The translations under genes and the position numbers were made by a program. Under the pieces are notes generated by a model that was not told the DNA's origin, made no database searches, and was given only the letters and a program-made list of their open reading frames with translations. Shown here one piece after another: positions 51,082-60,118 of a DNA stretch of 64,000 nucleotides. Position 1 is the first letter of the stretch; every line of letters starts with the position of its first letter. The stretch is taken from assembly GCF_900105455.1 (NCBI RefSeq), contig NZ_FNSF01000001.1:811001-875000 (forward strand), given 5' to 3'. This DNA is from Tenacibaculum sp. MAR_2009_124. GTDB lineage: Bacteria > Bacteroidota > Bacteroidia > Flavobacteriales > Flavobacteriaceae.

Positions 51082-53100
51082 GTGGAGTCATTAACACTAA
51101 TTTATGTTGTAGTAGCTTTACTTCTAAGTATTGCCGTTGCTTTTTTTCAGTATTTCTATAAAGAAAGGAAACAACCCAAAGTAACAATCCTTCTTTTTGC
51201 CTTACGAGCACTAAGTTTGTTTTTTTTGGGAATTCTTTTGATTAACCCACAACTTGATGTTGTGAGAACAGAAAATATAAAGCCCATAATTTCTTTATTA
51301 ATAGATGACTCTAAATCGACTCGTTTTTTTAACGAAGAAAAAAGTGTTGAAGGTATTCTTAAAGCAGTGAGGAGTGATAAGGAATTAAATAAAAAATTTG
51401 AGGTAATTCCTTTTGCTTTTGGAAAAACACTAAAACCTTTGGATAGTCTAAACTTTAAACAGGAAAATACTGATATTAATGGAGCTATTTCAACAATTAG
51501 CACGTTATATCCTAAACAAAAAGTAGCGACTATTTTGGTTACAGATGGAAATCAAACATCAGGGAATGATTATGAATATTATACCTCAAAAAATAAGGTG
51601 CATCCTGTTGTTTTGGGAAATACTACAAAGTATCAGGATATTCAATTAACTCAATTAAATGTTAATAAATACAGCTATATTAAAAACAAATTTCCGGTTG
51701 AAGCATTAATCCATTATGAAGGAAATGAACCCACGAAATCTATTTTTACAATTTCACATAAAGGAAGAAAGGTTTTCTCTAAGAAACTATCCTTTTCACC
51801 TAAGCAAACGTCACAAACGGTGAATGTAACCTTAACTTCCGATGAAAAAGGTTTACAGTATTATCAAGCGTCAATTAGTGGATTGTTAAACGAAAAAAAT
51901 AAAAAAAACAATTATAAAAACTTTTCGGTAGAGGTAATTGATGAACAAACAAAAGTATTGTTGTTAAGTTCTGTTTTACATCCAGATTTAGGAGCTATTA
52001 AAAAATCCATTGAGAGCAACAAGCAAAGAAAGGTTGATATAAAAATAATAAACAAAGACACCTTTGTTTTGGGCGATTACCAAATGTATATATTTTATCA
52101 GCCGAACTTTCACTTTAAAAATGTTTTAAAGGAAGTTTCAACGGATTATCTTTTAATTTCGGGAACCAAAACCGATTGGAGGTATTTAAATACGCTCGAC
52201 TTAGGAGTAAATAAAACGGCCATAAATCAAAAGGAGGTAGCTACAGCTTCGTATAATGATCAATTTTTAACCTTTTTACAGGAAGATATCGGTTTTGATG
52301 AATTCCCTCCGTTAGATGATATTTTCGGGAAGATAAAGATCACAAGAAACAACCAGGTTTTGTTAAGTCAAAATATTGGAGGTGTGGATTCAGAACAACC
52401 TTTAATAGTAGCTCTTGAGGAAAATGAAAATAATGCAATGTTTTTATTTGGAGAAGGTATATGGAAATGGAGAGCGGCTAGTTTTTTAAAAGATCAAACA
52501 TTTGAGAGTTTTGACGCTTTTATGGGGAATATTGTTCAGTATTTAGCAAAGAATAAAAGGCGAAGTAGGTTAGAGGTGAAAACAAAAAGTATTTACCCAG
52601 CCAACGAGAGCATAACGTTTTCGGCTTTTTACGTAGGGAAAAATTATCGTTTTGACAACAGAGCTTCACTCGACTTAAAAATAACGAATACTAGCACTAA
52701 AAAGATTAAAAATTTACCTTTCTCTTTAATGAATAACTCATATCAAGTTTCTTTAGAAGGATTGGATGCAGGAGAATACACATATCAGGTTTCTGTGAAA
52801 AATCAATCAATAAAGAAATTTGGGAAATTTAAGATTACAGAATTCGAAATTGAAGATCAATTTGTTAATGCGAATACAGCCAAACTTGAAAAGTTAGCTT
52901 TAAATACTCAAGGGAAATTATTTTATAAGAATCAAATAGAATCCTTAATAAAAGAATTAAATTCTGATCCGAACTACTTTACTGTTCAAAAATCGACAAC
53001 ATCAAAAAAGAACTTGATTGAGTGGTATTGGATTTTAGTTTTAATTGTTTTCTTATTATCTTTAGAATGGTTTATCCGAAAATATTTTGGACGAATTTAA
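51082..53100 (+). CDS. Membrane protein with VWA-like domain
   Basis: This 672-residue protein starts at GTG 51082; a stop at 51046 and no other start codon between support this. Two N-terminal transmembrane segments (LIYVVVALLLSIAVAFFQYF, ALRALSLFFLGILLINP) are followed by a VWA-like domain with the MIDAS pattern DDSKS and TILVTDGNQTSG. A large beta-rich periplasmic part follows, and a last membrane helix near 645-665 (WYWILVLIVFLLSLEWFI). The layout recalls Bat-type proteins of Bacteroidota. Its role is probably in envelope assembly or a metal-dependent scaffold; the exact function is unknown. Confidence 0.65.
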   Translation: MESLTLIYVVVALLLSIAVAFFQYFYKERKQPKVTILLFALRALSLFFLGILLINPQLDVVRTENIKPIISLLIDDSKSTRFFNEEKSVEGILKAVRSDKELNKKFEVIPFAFGKTLKPLDSLNFKQENTDINGAISTISTLYPKQKVATILVTDGNQTSGNDYEYYTSKNKVHPVVLGNTTKYQDIQLTQLNVNKYSYIKNKFPVEALIHYEGNEPTKSIFTISHKGRKVFSKKLSFSPKQTSQTVNVTLTSDEKGLQYYQASISGLLNEKNKKNNYKNFSVEVIDEQTKVLLLSSVLHPDLGAIKKSIESNKQRKVDIKIINKDTFVLGDYQMYIFYQPNFHFKNVLKEVSTDYLLISGTKTDWRYLNTLDLGVNKTAINQKEVATASYNDQFLTFLQEDIGFDEFPPLDDIFGKIKITRNNQVLLSQNIGGVDSEQPLIVALEENENNAMFLFGEGIWKWRAASFLKDQTFESFDAFMGNIVQYLAKNKRRSRLEVKTKSIYPANESITFSAFYVGKNYRFDNRASLDLKITNTSTKKIKNLPFSLMNNSYQVSLEGLDAGEYTYQVSVKNQSIKKFGKFKITEFEIEDQFVNANTAKLEKLALNTQGKLFYKNQIESLIKELNSDPNYFTVQKSTTSKKNLIEWYWILVLIVFLLSLEWFIRKYFGRI

Positions 53101-53297
53101 TCGTTTGGTAAAAACCAAAAGTAGAATTTGATACTCTTATAAAGTTACTTATTAAAATGATAGAACATTTCTTTCAGTGTCCTTATTGTTGGCAAGACAT
53201 TTCCATGTTATTAGATTCTAGTATAACTCATCAAAGTTATATTGAGGACTGTGAAAATTGTTGTAACCCTATTCAAATAGAGATGTCTTTTACTGAT

Positions 53298-53301
53298 ACA
53301 G
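53298..53301. repeat. Target-site duplication, left
   Basis: ACAG immediately before the IS. The partner is at 54531-54534. Confidence 0.85.
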
Positions 53302-53317
53302 TGTAGCCTTTCCTTTT

Positions 53318-54148
53318 TTAGGACACCTCTAAATTCGACAAATAATTATTATTAAGGTCAGATTTGATGAAGAATTTAAATTCTTCATCAAATCTGGGCA
53401 TAAACTCTTTAGGTGACTTGTATCCCAAAGATTTATGCGGATGATTAAAATTATAGTCTTCTCTCCAGTTATCACTTATCTTTTGAAGTTGATAAGTGTC
53501 ATTAAAATAATAAGCACTTAATATATCCTCTCTAAAGAAGCGATTGAATCGTTCTATATAGCCATTCTGCATAGGTTTACCGGGTTGTGTATATTTAATT
53601 TCTATAAAATTCTTTTTGCACCAGTTGACAAAAATCTTGGAAATAAACTCTGGACCATTATCACATCTCACATACTTAGGTACTCCTATTTCTTCTTTTA
53701 GGCATTCCAGTGTTTCGATAACGGCTCTTGCTGGATATGAAAGACCAGCATTTATAGCCAGTGCTTCACGATTGCAATCGTCAATAACATTGAACACACG
53801 CACCTTTCTACCGTCAATAAGTGCATCACTCATGAAATCCATGCTCCAACATTCATTGAGTTTTGAAGGTCTTTCCAAAGGTTGTTTTACACGTTTAACC
53901 AAACGCTTTTTGTGCTTACGTCTTAAACTGAGTTTCATCTCACGATACACTCGTAACACTCGTTTCCTATTCCATATTAAGCCTTCACGACGGATCTTAT
54001 GATAATACTCATCAAAACCTCTTGTAGGGTACGATTCAGAAAGTTCGGTTAACTTATCAATAACCTCGCTATCATCTTTTTTACTCTGGTAATACCAAAT
54101 CGATCTACTAAGGCCTACAACTTTGCAGGCATGGACTATAGAAATCAC
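53318..54148 (-). CDS. IS3-family transposase OrfB (integrase core)
   Basis: This 276-residue protein has the HTH_21 region SYPTRGFDEYYHKIRREGL, then the rve catalytic core. Asp is in CWSMDFMSD, Asp in VRCDNGPEFIS, and Glu in NGYIERFNRFFRED, giving a complete DDE triad. The frame is open further upstream (VLKPSDKRVRVKYLIKAY) to the OrfA slippery site, so the main product is probably the OrfAB fusion. Confidence 0.95.
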   Translation of the reverse strand: MISIVHACKVVGLSRSIWYYQSKKDDSEVIDKLTELSESYPTRGFDEYYHKIRREGLIWNRKRVLRVYREMKLSLRRKHKKRLVKRVKQPLERPSKLNECWSMDFMSDALIDGRKVRVFNVIDDCNREALAINAGLSYPARAVIETLECLKEEIGVPKYVRCDNGPEFISKIFVNWCKKNFIEIKYTQPGKPMQNGYIERFNRFFREDILSAYYFNDTYQLQKISDNWREDYNFNHPHKSLGYKSPKEFMPRFDEEFKFFIKSDLNNNYLSNLEVS

Positions 54149-54195
54149 ATACGCTTTGATGAGATACTTTACACGAACTCTTTTGTCGGAAGGCT

Positions 54196-54462
54196 TTAGA
54201 ACTTTTTTGATAGTACGTCTTTTAGCATTTTGACATCCAAACTTACATCTGCATACATTTGCTTGAGCCTATTATTCTCTTCCTCTAACTCTTTTAAACG
54301 TTTTAGTTGCTGTTGTTCCATACCTCCATACTTTTTTCGCCAGTAATAAAAAGTACTTTTATCGATTCCTAATTCTCTTGATAAATCACCTACAGACCTA
54401 CCTTGTTCATTTTCCTTGAGAGCCTTGATTATCTGACTCTCGCTAAACTTGCTGATTTTCAT
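54196..54462 (-). CDS. IS3-family transposase OrfA
   Basis: This 88-residue helix-turn-helix protein (FSESQIIKALKENEQGRSVGDL) with a leucine-zipper C-terminal part (LKRLKELEEENNRLKQMYADV) binds the IS ends. Its last codons contain the heptamer A AAA AAG (54208-54202 on minus), a classical -1 slippery site that fuses it to OrfB. Confidence 0.95.
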   Translation of the reverse strand: MKISKFSESQIIKALKENEQGRSVGDLSRELGIDKSTFYYWRKKYGGMEQQQLKRLKELEEENNRLKQMYADVSLDVKMLKDVLSKKF

Positions 54463-54530
54463 TGTGACAGTTTGAGTTTAAAGTTAGTAAATTCGAATTT
54501 TAAACTGTCCTGGTTTTGGGGAAGGCTACA

Positions 54531-54534
54531 ACAG
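54531..54534. repeat. Target-site duplication, right
   Basis: ACAG immediately after the IS, matching 53298-53301. Confidence 0.85.
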
Positions 54535-54569
54535 AACTTACAAGTTTTACCGTAGAACAAGATTTTTAG

Positions 54570-55089
54570 TGTGTTTTTTAAACTAATTTCAATTGTTATT
54601 GAGCCTAAAAAGGATATTGTTTTTAACTTAATATTCAGTTTTTATTGATACTCAAGTAAACCAAGGACAACAAATGTGTTTCAACATAAAGTAGGGGAGG
54701 CCTAAAAAGAGTCAAACCCTATAGCTAATAATCGTTTCTATGAATGTGGTTATACGATTTACAACTAAAAATTTCGTATATTTCTTGTTTGTTTTTCCTT
54801 TCTACTGCGTTAAAAAAATGAACTGTAGCCAAGGCTCTGCTTTATTTTTTCGTCTTGTTTAAATAAAATATAATTCAACTAATTTATACGAATTTTTTAA
54901 TCATGAATCGTATTAAATAGAAGCTTAGAGATCATTTTTAAACATTGTACCGTATAATAGAAACCGAGTTTATTGTATTATTGAGAATGACTGGCCAATA
55001 AAACTTTATTTAATCCGGTATACGAAATCTTCTTTTAATTCTCTTTAAAATAGGGATTCCTGTTTCGTAGGATTCATTGTTATGTACTG
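54570..55089. other. Gene-less spacer after the CPXCG remnant
   Basis: AT-rich, with no ORF of coding character and no strong hairpin. It may hold decayed DNA. The string GGGGAGGCCTAAAAAGAG near 54695 weakly resembles the IS1182-type end but has no accompanying element. Confidence 0.35.
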
Positions 55090-55539
55090 TTATTTTAATT
55101 CGATAAGAAGTGCGTCGAGTCTGTCAAAAACAGATCCCCAACCATTTAAAATCCCCATTTTTTCTTGTTGTATTTTATATTCTTCAGTTGGATGTATCAC
55201 ATTAAACGTAAAGTTGGTTTTATTACCGTCTTTTTCGAATAAAGATTGTATTTCTACTCCTTCTGTCATTGGTTTAAAATTAGCTAAAGAGATAATTTTT
55301 ATAAGTTTAACAATCTCGATGTATTCTCCATCTGCAATGAATTCAGTACCATTTGGCATAGGCATAGAATATTTCCACTTTCCACCAATATTAAAATCGT
55401 GTTCAATTATTTTAGTTTCCATTCCTTTCGGGCTCCACCATTTAGCAATATGTTCTGGCTGTGTCCAAGCTTCCCATACTAGTTCTATAGCTGCGTTAAA
55501 TGTTCTATTTATCGTAATTGTTCGTTTTGATTTATCCAT
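55090..55539 (-). CDS. SRPBCC (AHSA1-like) domain protein
   Basis: This 149-residue protein begins with TITINRTFNAAIELVWEAWTQPEHIAKWWSPKGM, the signature of AHSA1/SRPBCC proteins, and has the full helix-grip length. These bind small hydrophobic ligands or act as chaperone-like factors. Its start overlaps the upstream ArsR-type regulator by 8 bp. An ArsR-SRPBCC pair is a frequent toxic-compound response arrangement; the ligand is unknown. Confidence 0.85.
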   Translation of the reverse strand: MDKSKRTITINRTFNAAIELVWEAWTQPEHIAKWWSPKGMETKIIEHDFNIGGKWKYSMPMPNGTEFIADGEYIEIVKLIKIISLANFKPMTEGVEIQSLFEKDGNKTNFTFNVIHPTEEYKIQQEKMGILNGWGSVFDRLDALLIELK

Positions 55540-55861
55540 TGTCTTTATTTTTTGTTTTTAATTCCATTAAATATTTTTCGAAAGAGTCAATTTTATCTTC
55601 CCAAAGTTTTTGATATTGCTCAATCCACAAAAAAGCAGGTAATAAGTTTTTGGGCTGTATAATACAAAAGCGTTCTCGTCCTTTCTTTTGGATTTCAATT
55701 ATTCCGCATTCACTTAATATTTTTAAATGTTTTGAAATGGCGGGTCTACTAATTTCAAATTTGTCAGCTACTTCATTTATAGTTAATGAATTGTTTGAAA
55801 CTAATTCAATAATTTCTCTTCTAATAGGGTCCGCAATTGCTTGAAACACATCTCTTCTCAT
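55532..55861 (-). CDS. ArsR-family winged-helix regulator
   Basis: This 109-residue protein has MRRDVFQAIADPIRREIIELVS and LTINEVADKFEISRPAISKHLKILSECGII, a standard ArsR fold. The family metal-site cysteine motif (ELCVCDL) is absent, so it senses something other than metals. It is translationally coupled to the SRPBCC gene and presumably represses the pair. Confidence 0.85.
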   Translation of the reverse strand: MRRDVFQAIADPIRREIIELVSNNSLTINEVADKFEISRPAISKHLKILSECGIIEIQKKGRERFCIIQPKNLLPAFLWIEQYQKLWEDKIDSFEKYLMELKTKNKDNG

Positions 55862-55996
55862 AAATTATGTAACTGATTGGTTATAAATATGATTATAATA
55901 ATTAAATTATGCAATTATTAATTTAAAAAGGAGGTCGTTTTTTTGAAAAAGGTAAGGTTTCTAGAGTTTCATTTCTTTGGCGAAGTGTAGTCTTTT

Positions 55997-56077
55997 CTAC
56001 ATATGTTGTCCGAATGTCAATAAATTGCTATCTGGGTCAAGAATCGAGAATTCCTTTGTAACTTTTTTGTTGCGCAT
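55997..56077 (-). pseudogene. Glyoxalase/VOC-family C-terminal remnant
   Basis: The minus strand reads MRNKKVTKEFSILDPDSN then LLTFGQHM and stops. FSILDPDxNLLTFG is the conserved C-terminal strand and metal-ligand loop of glyoxalase/bleomycin-resistance proteins. The rest of the domain is missing. Confidence 0.5.
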
Positions 56078-56129
56078 GGAGAATTTCGGATGTAGGGATA
56101 GCGTAAAGAGAATCGCCTAACCAAAAAAG

Positions 56130-56327
56130 CTATAATGAAAAACATTGCCAAATTATTTTGCTTTTTTTGTCAAAAACTAGAGTAATATCATTGTCTCCAT
56201 ATTTTTCAGTTTTTCCTTTCCAGTAAATCCAACTTTCCGATTTTACGCAATCAGCTCTATGAATAAAATAATCAATTCTAGGTGTTATTTTCTCTGAGTT
56301 CAATCCCTTTTTTACTCCAAATTTCAT
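56130..56327 (-). pseudogene. Gene fragment
   Basis: A 65-codon frame (MKFGVKKGLNSEKITPRIDYF..., KGKTEKYGDNDITLVFDKKSK) has protein-like composition. In the preceding bases another frame reads TFESSFLSNEKL and stops 3 bp upstream. It looks like part of a decayed gene. The family is not recognised. Confidence 0.35.
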
Positions 56328-56398
56328 TTATAGTTTTTCATTGCTTAAAAAGGAGCTCTCGAAAGTCTTAATTTCATTTATATTTAGTACACTTGATG

Positions 56399-56599
56399 TT
56401 ACGGCTGCATAAGCAAATCGTTGTAGCTTTTTCCAATTCTTTTTAAGTGTAGTTTCATAGATTTTCTGTTAGAAGTAAAAAAGAGAAAGATTAAAATCAG
56501 AATAGCGATAAACTCGGCAATATAATTGAATTGAGTAAAAGTTTCTAAAAAGCCTTCTGTCCAAATAAAAATGTAAAAAACTCCATACGTCAGCGGCAA
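56399..56599 (-). pseudogene. Membrane-protein fragment
   Basis: A 66-codon frame has two hydrophobic segments (LTYGVFYIFIWTEGF, IAEFIAILILIFLFF) and a basic tail. It begins and ends in non-coding DNA without partners, consistent with a remnant of a small multi-pass protein. Confidence 0.35.
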
Positions 56600-57003
56600 T
56601 TCCCATGGCTTGTCTTATAGATAAACTGGTAAATCAAAATAGGATAAAAAAGGTGTACAGGTAAATACAGTAGTCATCTATCGAATAGCAAATTCATCTC
56701 AAATATGGTATAGCATATTTAAGTTTTCTTCGCCGCTATTCAGAGCTGTTTTTAGCAACTGTATTAATGGTCATATAGCCAGACACTTAAAATCAACTAC
56801 ATTTTTTATTTTATTCTCTCTTATTAATTCAACTAAATGATATCCTTATTCTTTTAAAATAGCTAAGCAAGCTTTTTTAACATTTTTAGGCTAAGTGATT
56901 TGAATAAGCTTTTTACAGTATCTTTCATCATTTTAAATTTGTCATATTTAATATCTAAATAAACGCTTATAGTGGAGTTGATAATACTATATTGAGCATT
57001 CAT
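56600..57003. other. Decayed gene-less stretch
   Basis: No intact ORF and no hairpin or repeat of note. It lies next to several gene fragments, so it is probably more eroded coding DNA. Confidence 0.3.
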
Positions 57004-57426
57004 TTACGTGAAATTTTGGTTAGCTTTTTTGCTTAATTTAATGAGTGTAGTCAAAGCAAGAACTTCTATTGCTACAATTACAATATGAATTCCTAAATCC
57101 GCTATTGGAGAAACAGGTGCATTTAATACTGGATATAAAGGATCAATTATAGTTTCTAGACCTTCTCGCATTATATTCATAATTAATACAATAATATACT
57201 GCTTCGGGTTTTGAGTAAACATTACAAATATCGACACCAGTGCCATTACTAATGTTCTTGCTCCCATTTCATACACTAAGTTTAACAAAGGAACTCCTTC
57301 TACCTGAACTCCTGTTTCTGCCATCATTTGGTGATTAAAAAAATACATAACTACCTGACCAAGCATAATTAAAATCAACACTGCTTGCATAATATTTATC
57401 CATAATGGAATTTTCACTTTGTTCAT
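57004..57426 (-). CDS. Four-helix membrane protein
   Basis: This 140-residue protein has four hydrophobic segments (WINIMQAVLILIMLGQVVMYF, LNLVYEMGARTLVMALVSIFVM, QYIIVLIMNIMREG, LGIHIVIVAIEVLALTTL). It resembles DoxX/DUF4345-type small membrane proteins in size and topology, but no motif is decisive. It is first of, or independent from, a run of minus-strand small genes. Confidence 0.55.
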   Translation of the reverse strand: MNKVKIPLWINIMQAVLILIMLGQVVMYFFNHQMMAETGVQVEGVPLLNLVYEMGARTLVMALVSIFVMFTQNPKQYIIVLIMNIMREGLETIIDPLYPVLNAPVSPIADLGIHIVIVAIEVLALTTLIKLSKKANQNFT

Positions 57427-57495
57427 TTTTTTAATATTTAGATTGAAAAAAGAATATTATTGAAAGTCAAACAATAGTATTCCCTAACATTTCAA

Positions 57496-58038
57496 TTATT
57501 TATGATACGCTTTTGAAACTTCAAAACTATCCTCAAACCAGTTCCATAGAATAATTTTACCATCTTTTATTTTTACTCTTAGTGCATAAGTAAATTCCTT
57601 AGTTTTCTTTCCTGAATGCTTTAGTTGTCCAATCATTTGCCCAAAATAAGCCGCCGTATTTCCTTTGGCAAATGAATCTGTAGGTTCCCATTTTTTAGTT
57701 ATGAATCCTGCCTCAAATGCTGGGAGAAATTCTTCTAGAATTGTTTTTTTGCCTTTCCAAGGTCCCATCCAAGGTAAATTAGAATCGCCTGCATTTTGCC
57801 ATATCATATCATCGTGCATTAACGACGCCATTTCTTCCATATCACCTTTACTCATAGCTGTCATAAAAGTGTTGGCTATATCTAGTGTCTTTTGTGACTC
57901 TACAGCCAATTTATCAGCTTCACTTCTTTCTATAGTTTTTGTTACTTGTTTTTCTGAATCATTATTATTCTTTTTTTCAGCATTACAGCTTACAAGAAAT
58001 AGAACGATTCCAAAAATCGAGATTAGTTGTTTTTTCAT
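57496..58038 (-). CDS. SnoaL/NTF2-like lipoprotein
   Basis: This 180-residue protein has a lipoprotein signal (SIFGIVLFLVSCNAEKK, cysteine at 18). The NTF2-like cone follows: ANTFMTAMSKGDMEEMASLMHDDMIWQNAG, WMGPWKGKKTILEEFLPAF, and the final strands ILWNWFEDSFEVSKAYH. NTF2-like folds bind or convert small hydrophobic molecules. The substrate is unknown. Confidence 0.7.
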   Translation of the reverse strand: MKKQLISIFGIVLFLVSCNAEKKNNNDSEKQVTKTIERSEADKLAVESQKTLDIANTFMTAMSKGDMEEMASLMHDDMIWQNAGDSNLPWMGPWKGKKTILEEFLPAFEAGFITKKWEPTDSFAKGNTAAYFGQMIGQLKHSGKKTKEFTYALRVKIKDGKIILWNWFEDSFEVSKAYHK

Positions 58039-58087
58039 ACTATTAGTTTTTACAATTAAGACTATAATTCTTTTAAGTCAAGAATAA

Positions 58088-58705
58088 CTAGTAATAATTA
58101 GTAGCTATTAGGTTTTGTCCAGTAACATAATTATACCCGTCAACGATAAGTTGAAATGTTACGCTAAGTTCATCAATAGATTGAGGTGTATATAGCATTA
58201 CAAAACCATCCCATCCTGCAATTTGTTGTACCGCAAATGGATGAAAAATCCCCCAACATGCTGTTACTGTTTCATTAGCTCGAGATGGTTCTAAAAAGAT
58301 GTGCAAGCTTCCATCATCATGTATATGACCAAATTCACGACCGCTTATAAGTGCATCTGGTACAGCTATTGTGATATCATCTGTTAACCACATGCCTCTC
58401 CATTCCCCAACGACTGATTGTCTATTCTCAATTCCAGGAAGAGAGTATACTCTTCTAAATAATTCTTCGTTAACTTCGGGAACAAATTGAACACCTATCT
58501 GATGATGTGGAACATTTGTAGTTGTTTCTGGACTTAAATCGCATCTAGGAGGTAACTCTTCTGATTCCATTCCTCCTTGCATTTCTTCTTCTGTATCAGG
58601 TACTTCAACAAAAATAGCATCCTGTGTTATTGGATCATCGTTACTGCAAGAAGATAAAAACAGTAAGACTAGAAAACCTGATAAAATTAAATTATTAAAT
58701 TTCAT
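58088..58705 (-). CDS. Lipoprotein with luciferase-like/DUF5519-type domain
   Basis: This 205-residue protein has the lipoprotein signal LSGFLVLLFLSSCSNDD. The mature part has HHQIGVQFVPEVNEELFRRVYSLPGIENR, REFGHIHDDGSLHIFLEP and FVMLYTPQSIDELSV. This matches proteins annotated as luciferase domain or DUF5519, whose GHIHxDGSLH stretch is diagnostic. Light emission is not implied. Confidence 0.6.
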   Translation of the reverse strand: MKFNNLILSGFLVLLFLSSCSNDDPITQDAIFVEVPDTEEEMQGGMESEELPPRCDLSPETTTNVPHHQIGVQFVPEVNEELFRRVYSLPGIENRQSVVGEWRGMWLTDDITIAVPDALISGREFGHIHDDGSLHIFLEPSRANETVTACWGIFHPFAVQQIAGWDGFVMLYTPQSIDELSVTFQLIVDGYNYVTGQNLIATNYY

Positions 58706-58728
58706 GAAATTACTATTTAAAGATTAAA

Positions 58729-59145
58729 TTATTTTAACTGTTTTAATGCTGTAATCCAATCTTCGATATGGTTTACTTTTACAATTTTTTCATTTTCGAT
58801 AGTATGAATATCGATAGACATTGTTTGAAACGATTTAGAACCGTCTGTAGGTAGTCCGAAAAATTTTCCTTCTGGAGAATTTGGTGAACCAGTAACCTTA
58901 CTTCTTACTATTACTTGGTTTTCCACTTCGATAACTTCAACAGGCTCCCATGTCAGGTCTGGAATCATTTGCCAAAATGACCCTAATTGACGAATTAGCT
59001 GTTCCTTATTTTTGTTATCGACTGTACCTTCAGAAATAAAATCCTCTGACAAAATTGAGTTTAATACTTCACTAGGATTAGTGTTAGCATTTACTGTAAG
59101 AGCGCCATGGTAAAATGGCAACACAATTGTTTTTAAGCCTTTCAT
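58729..59145 (-). CDS. SnoaL-like ester cyclase-type protein
   Basis: This 138-residue cytoplasmic NTF2-like protein has LNSILSEDFISEGT, QLIRQLGSFWQMIPDLTWEPVEVIEVENQVIVRS and IVKVNHIEDWITALKQL, close to polyketide-cyclase-like SnoaL proteins of unknown substrate. It lies 24 bp upstream of the DUF5519-type gene and is probably co-transcribed. Confidence 0.7.
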   Translation of the reverse strand: MKGLKTIVLPFYHGALTVNANTNPSEVLNSILSEDFISEGTVDNKNKEQLIRQLGSFWQMIPDLTWEPVEVIEVENQVIVRSKVTGSPNSPEGKFFGLPTDGSKSFQTMSIDIHTIENEKIVKVNHIEDWITALKQLK

Positions 59146-59239
59146 GCCTCCAATATTTAAAGTTCATAGTACAAAGTTGTATATAAATACTTTACAAGTA
59201 AAGATGAAAGCTGGGAGATAAAAGGTAAATATCGAACCT

Positions 59240-60118
59240 TTAAATCCTTTTTATAGATAATAAGAACTCTTTTGGGGTAAATCCAGTATTTTTCTTGAAA
59301 TATTTAGTGAAGTTAGTTGAGTCTTCGAAACCTAATTCATAGGCTAATTTGGTACTTTTTATAGAAGTGTTAATTAATTTTCTTTTTGCAATGAGAATTA
59401 AAAAATCATCAATTACATTTTTAGCAGTTTTATTAGACACCTCTTTACAAACTTCATTTAGATGTTTATAAGTGATAGCTAATTTATCTGCATAAAAGTT
59501 AGCATTCCTACTTTCTTTATAATTGATGTCTAAGAGCAAATTAAATTGTTTGAACAATGTAACTTTTAATGAATCTATGGCATTTTTGTTTTGACCTTCA
59601 TTAATTCCCTCTGCCTTAGATAAAAGAACGGTAAGTAATGACTTTGTTACATTTATATTATTAAATGTATTCTTCGTTTGAAATTCTTTTAACAACAAAT
59701 TGAAATAATTTATAACATCCGAATCTTCTGGCACTTCGACGACCGACCTTGAAAATTGAGAATTAAATAAATGAAGTAAATAATTATTAGGGAATTCTGA
59801 AAAGCAATTCAAAAAAAAGTTTTCAGTAAAAACCATACAATAGCCTTCTAAATTACTAGAAAAATCAAAAGCATGTACTTGATCTTTTGCCAAAAAAACA
59901 AGAGACTTTTCTTTTATAGGGTACCATTTGAAGTCTATATAGTGTCTTCCTCTTCCTTGGATAAAAAAGATAATATTATAAAACTTGAGTTGATGAGGAA
60001 GCTCAGAATTATGTTCCTTTATTTGTTTATTGGCAATTTTATTTATTGGGACAATTTCAAAATTAAAATTTTCCTTGGCGGCAGGTTGGAAGTTAATTTT
60101 AGGAATGTCTTTTTTCAT
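59240..60118 (-). CDS. AraC family transcriptional regulator
   Basis: This 292-residue protein has an N-terminal cupin-like sensor and a C-terminal double helix-turn-helix (ADKLAITYKHLNEVCKEVSN, LAYELGFEDSTNFTKYFKKNTGFTPKEFL). It is first on the minus strand before the SnoaL/DUF5519/NTF2 run and may control it. The inducer is unknown. Confidence 0.85.
   Translation of the reverse strand: MKKDIPKINFQPAAKENFNFEIVPINKIANKQIKEHNSELPHQLKFYNIIFFIQGRGRHYIDFKWYPIKEKSLVFLAKDQVHAFDFSSNLEGYCMVFTENFFLNCFSEFPNNYLLHLFNSQFSRSVVEVPEDSDVINYFNLLLKEFQTKNTFNNINVTKSLLTVLLSKAEGINEGQNKNAIDSLKVTLFKQFNLLLDINYKESRNANFYADKLAITYKHLNEVCKEVSNKTAKNVIDDFLILIAKRKLINTSIKSTKLAYELGFEDSTNFTKYFKKNTGFTPKEFLLSIKRI

Larger units (their letters stand above)
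53302..54530 (-). mobile_element. Complete IS3-family (IS150-like) insertion sequence
   Basis: A 1229-bp element with terminal inverted repeats: TGTAGCCTTTCC at 53302 and, on the other strand, TGTAGCCTTCCCC at 54530. Both ends also carry a matching AGGACA farther in. It is flanked by ACAG direct repeats. OrfA and OrfB overlap through a -1 frameshift. All catalytic residues are present, so it looks active and recently inserted. Confidence 0.95.
53157..54569 (+). pseudogene. CPXCG-type cysteine-rich zinc-ribbon gene disrupted by an IS
   Basis: The 5' part (53157-53301) encodes MIEHFFQCPYCWQD... with two CxxC-like pairs (CPYC; CENCC), characteristic of CPXCG proteins of about 60 residues. At codon 48 an IS3-family element begins, and the frame now stops after Val at 53306. 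Removing the IS and one copy of the 4-bp duplication restores ...TDTELTSFTVEQDF with a stop at 54569, a 59-residue protein. The truncated 49-residue product keeps all cysteines and might still fold. Confidence 0.8.

Noticed and set aside
54690..54710. Third IS1182-type end
   Set aside because: Only about two thirds of the bases match the end of copies A and B, and no transposase remnant follows.
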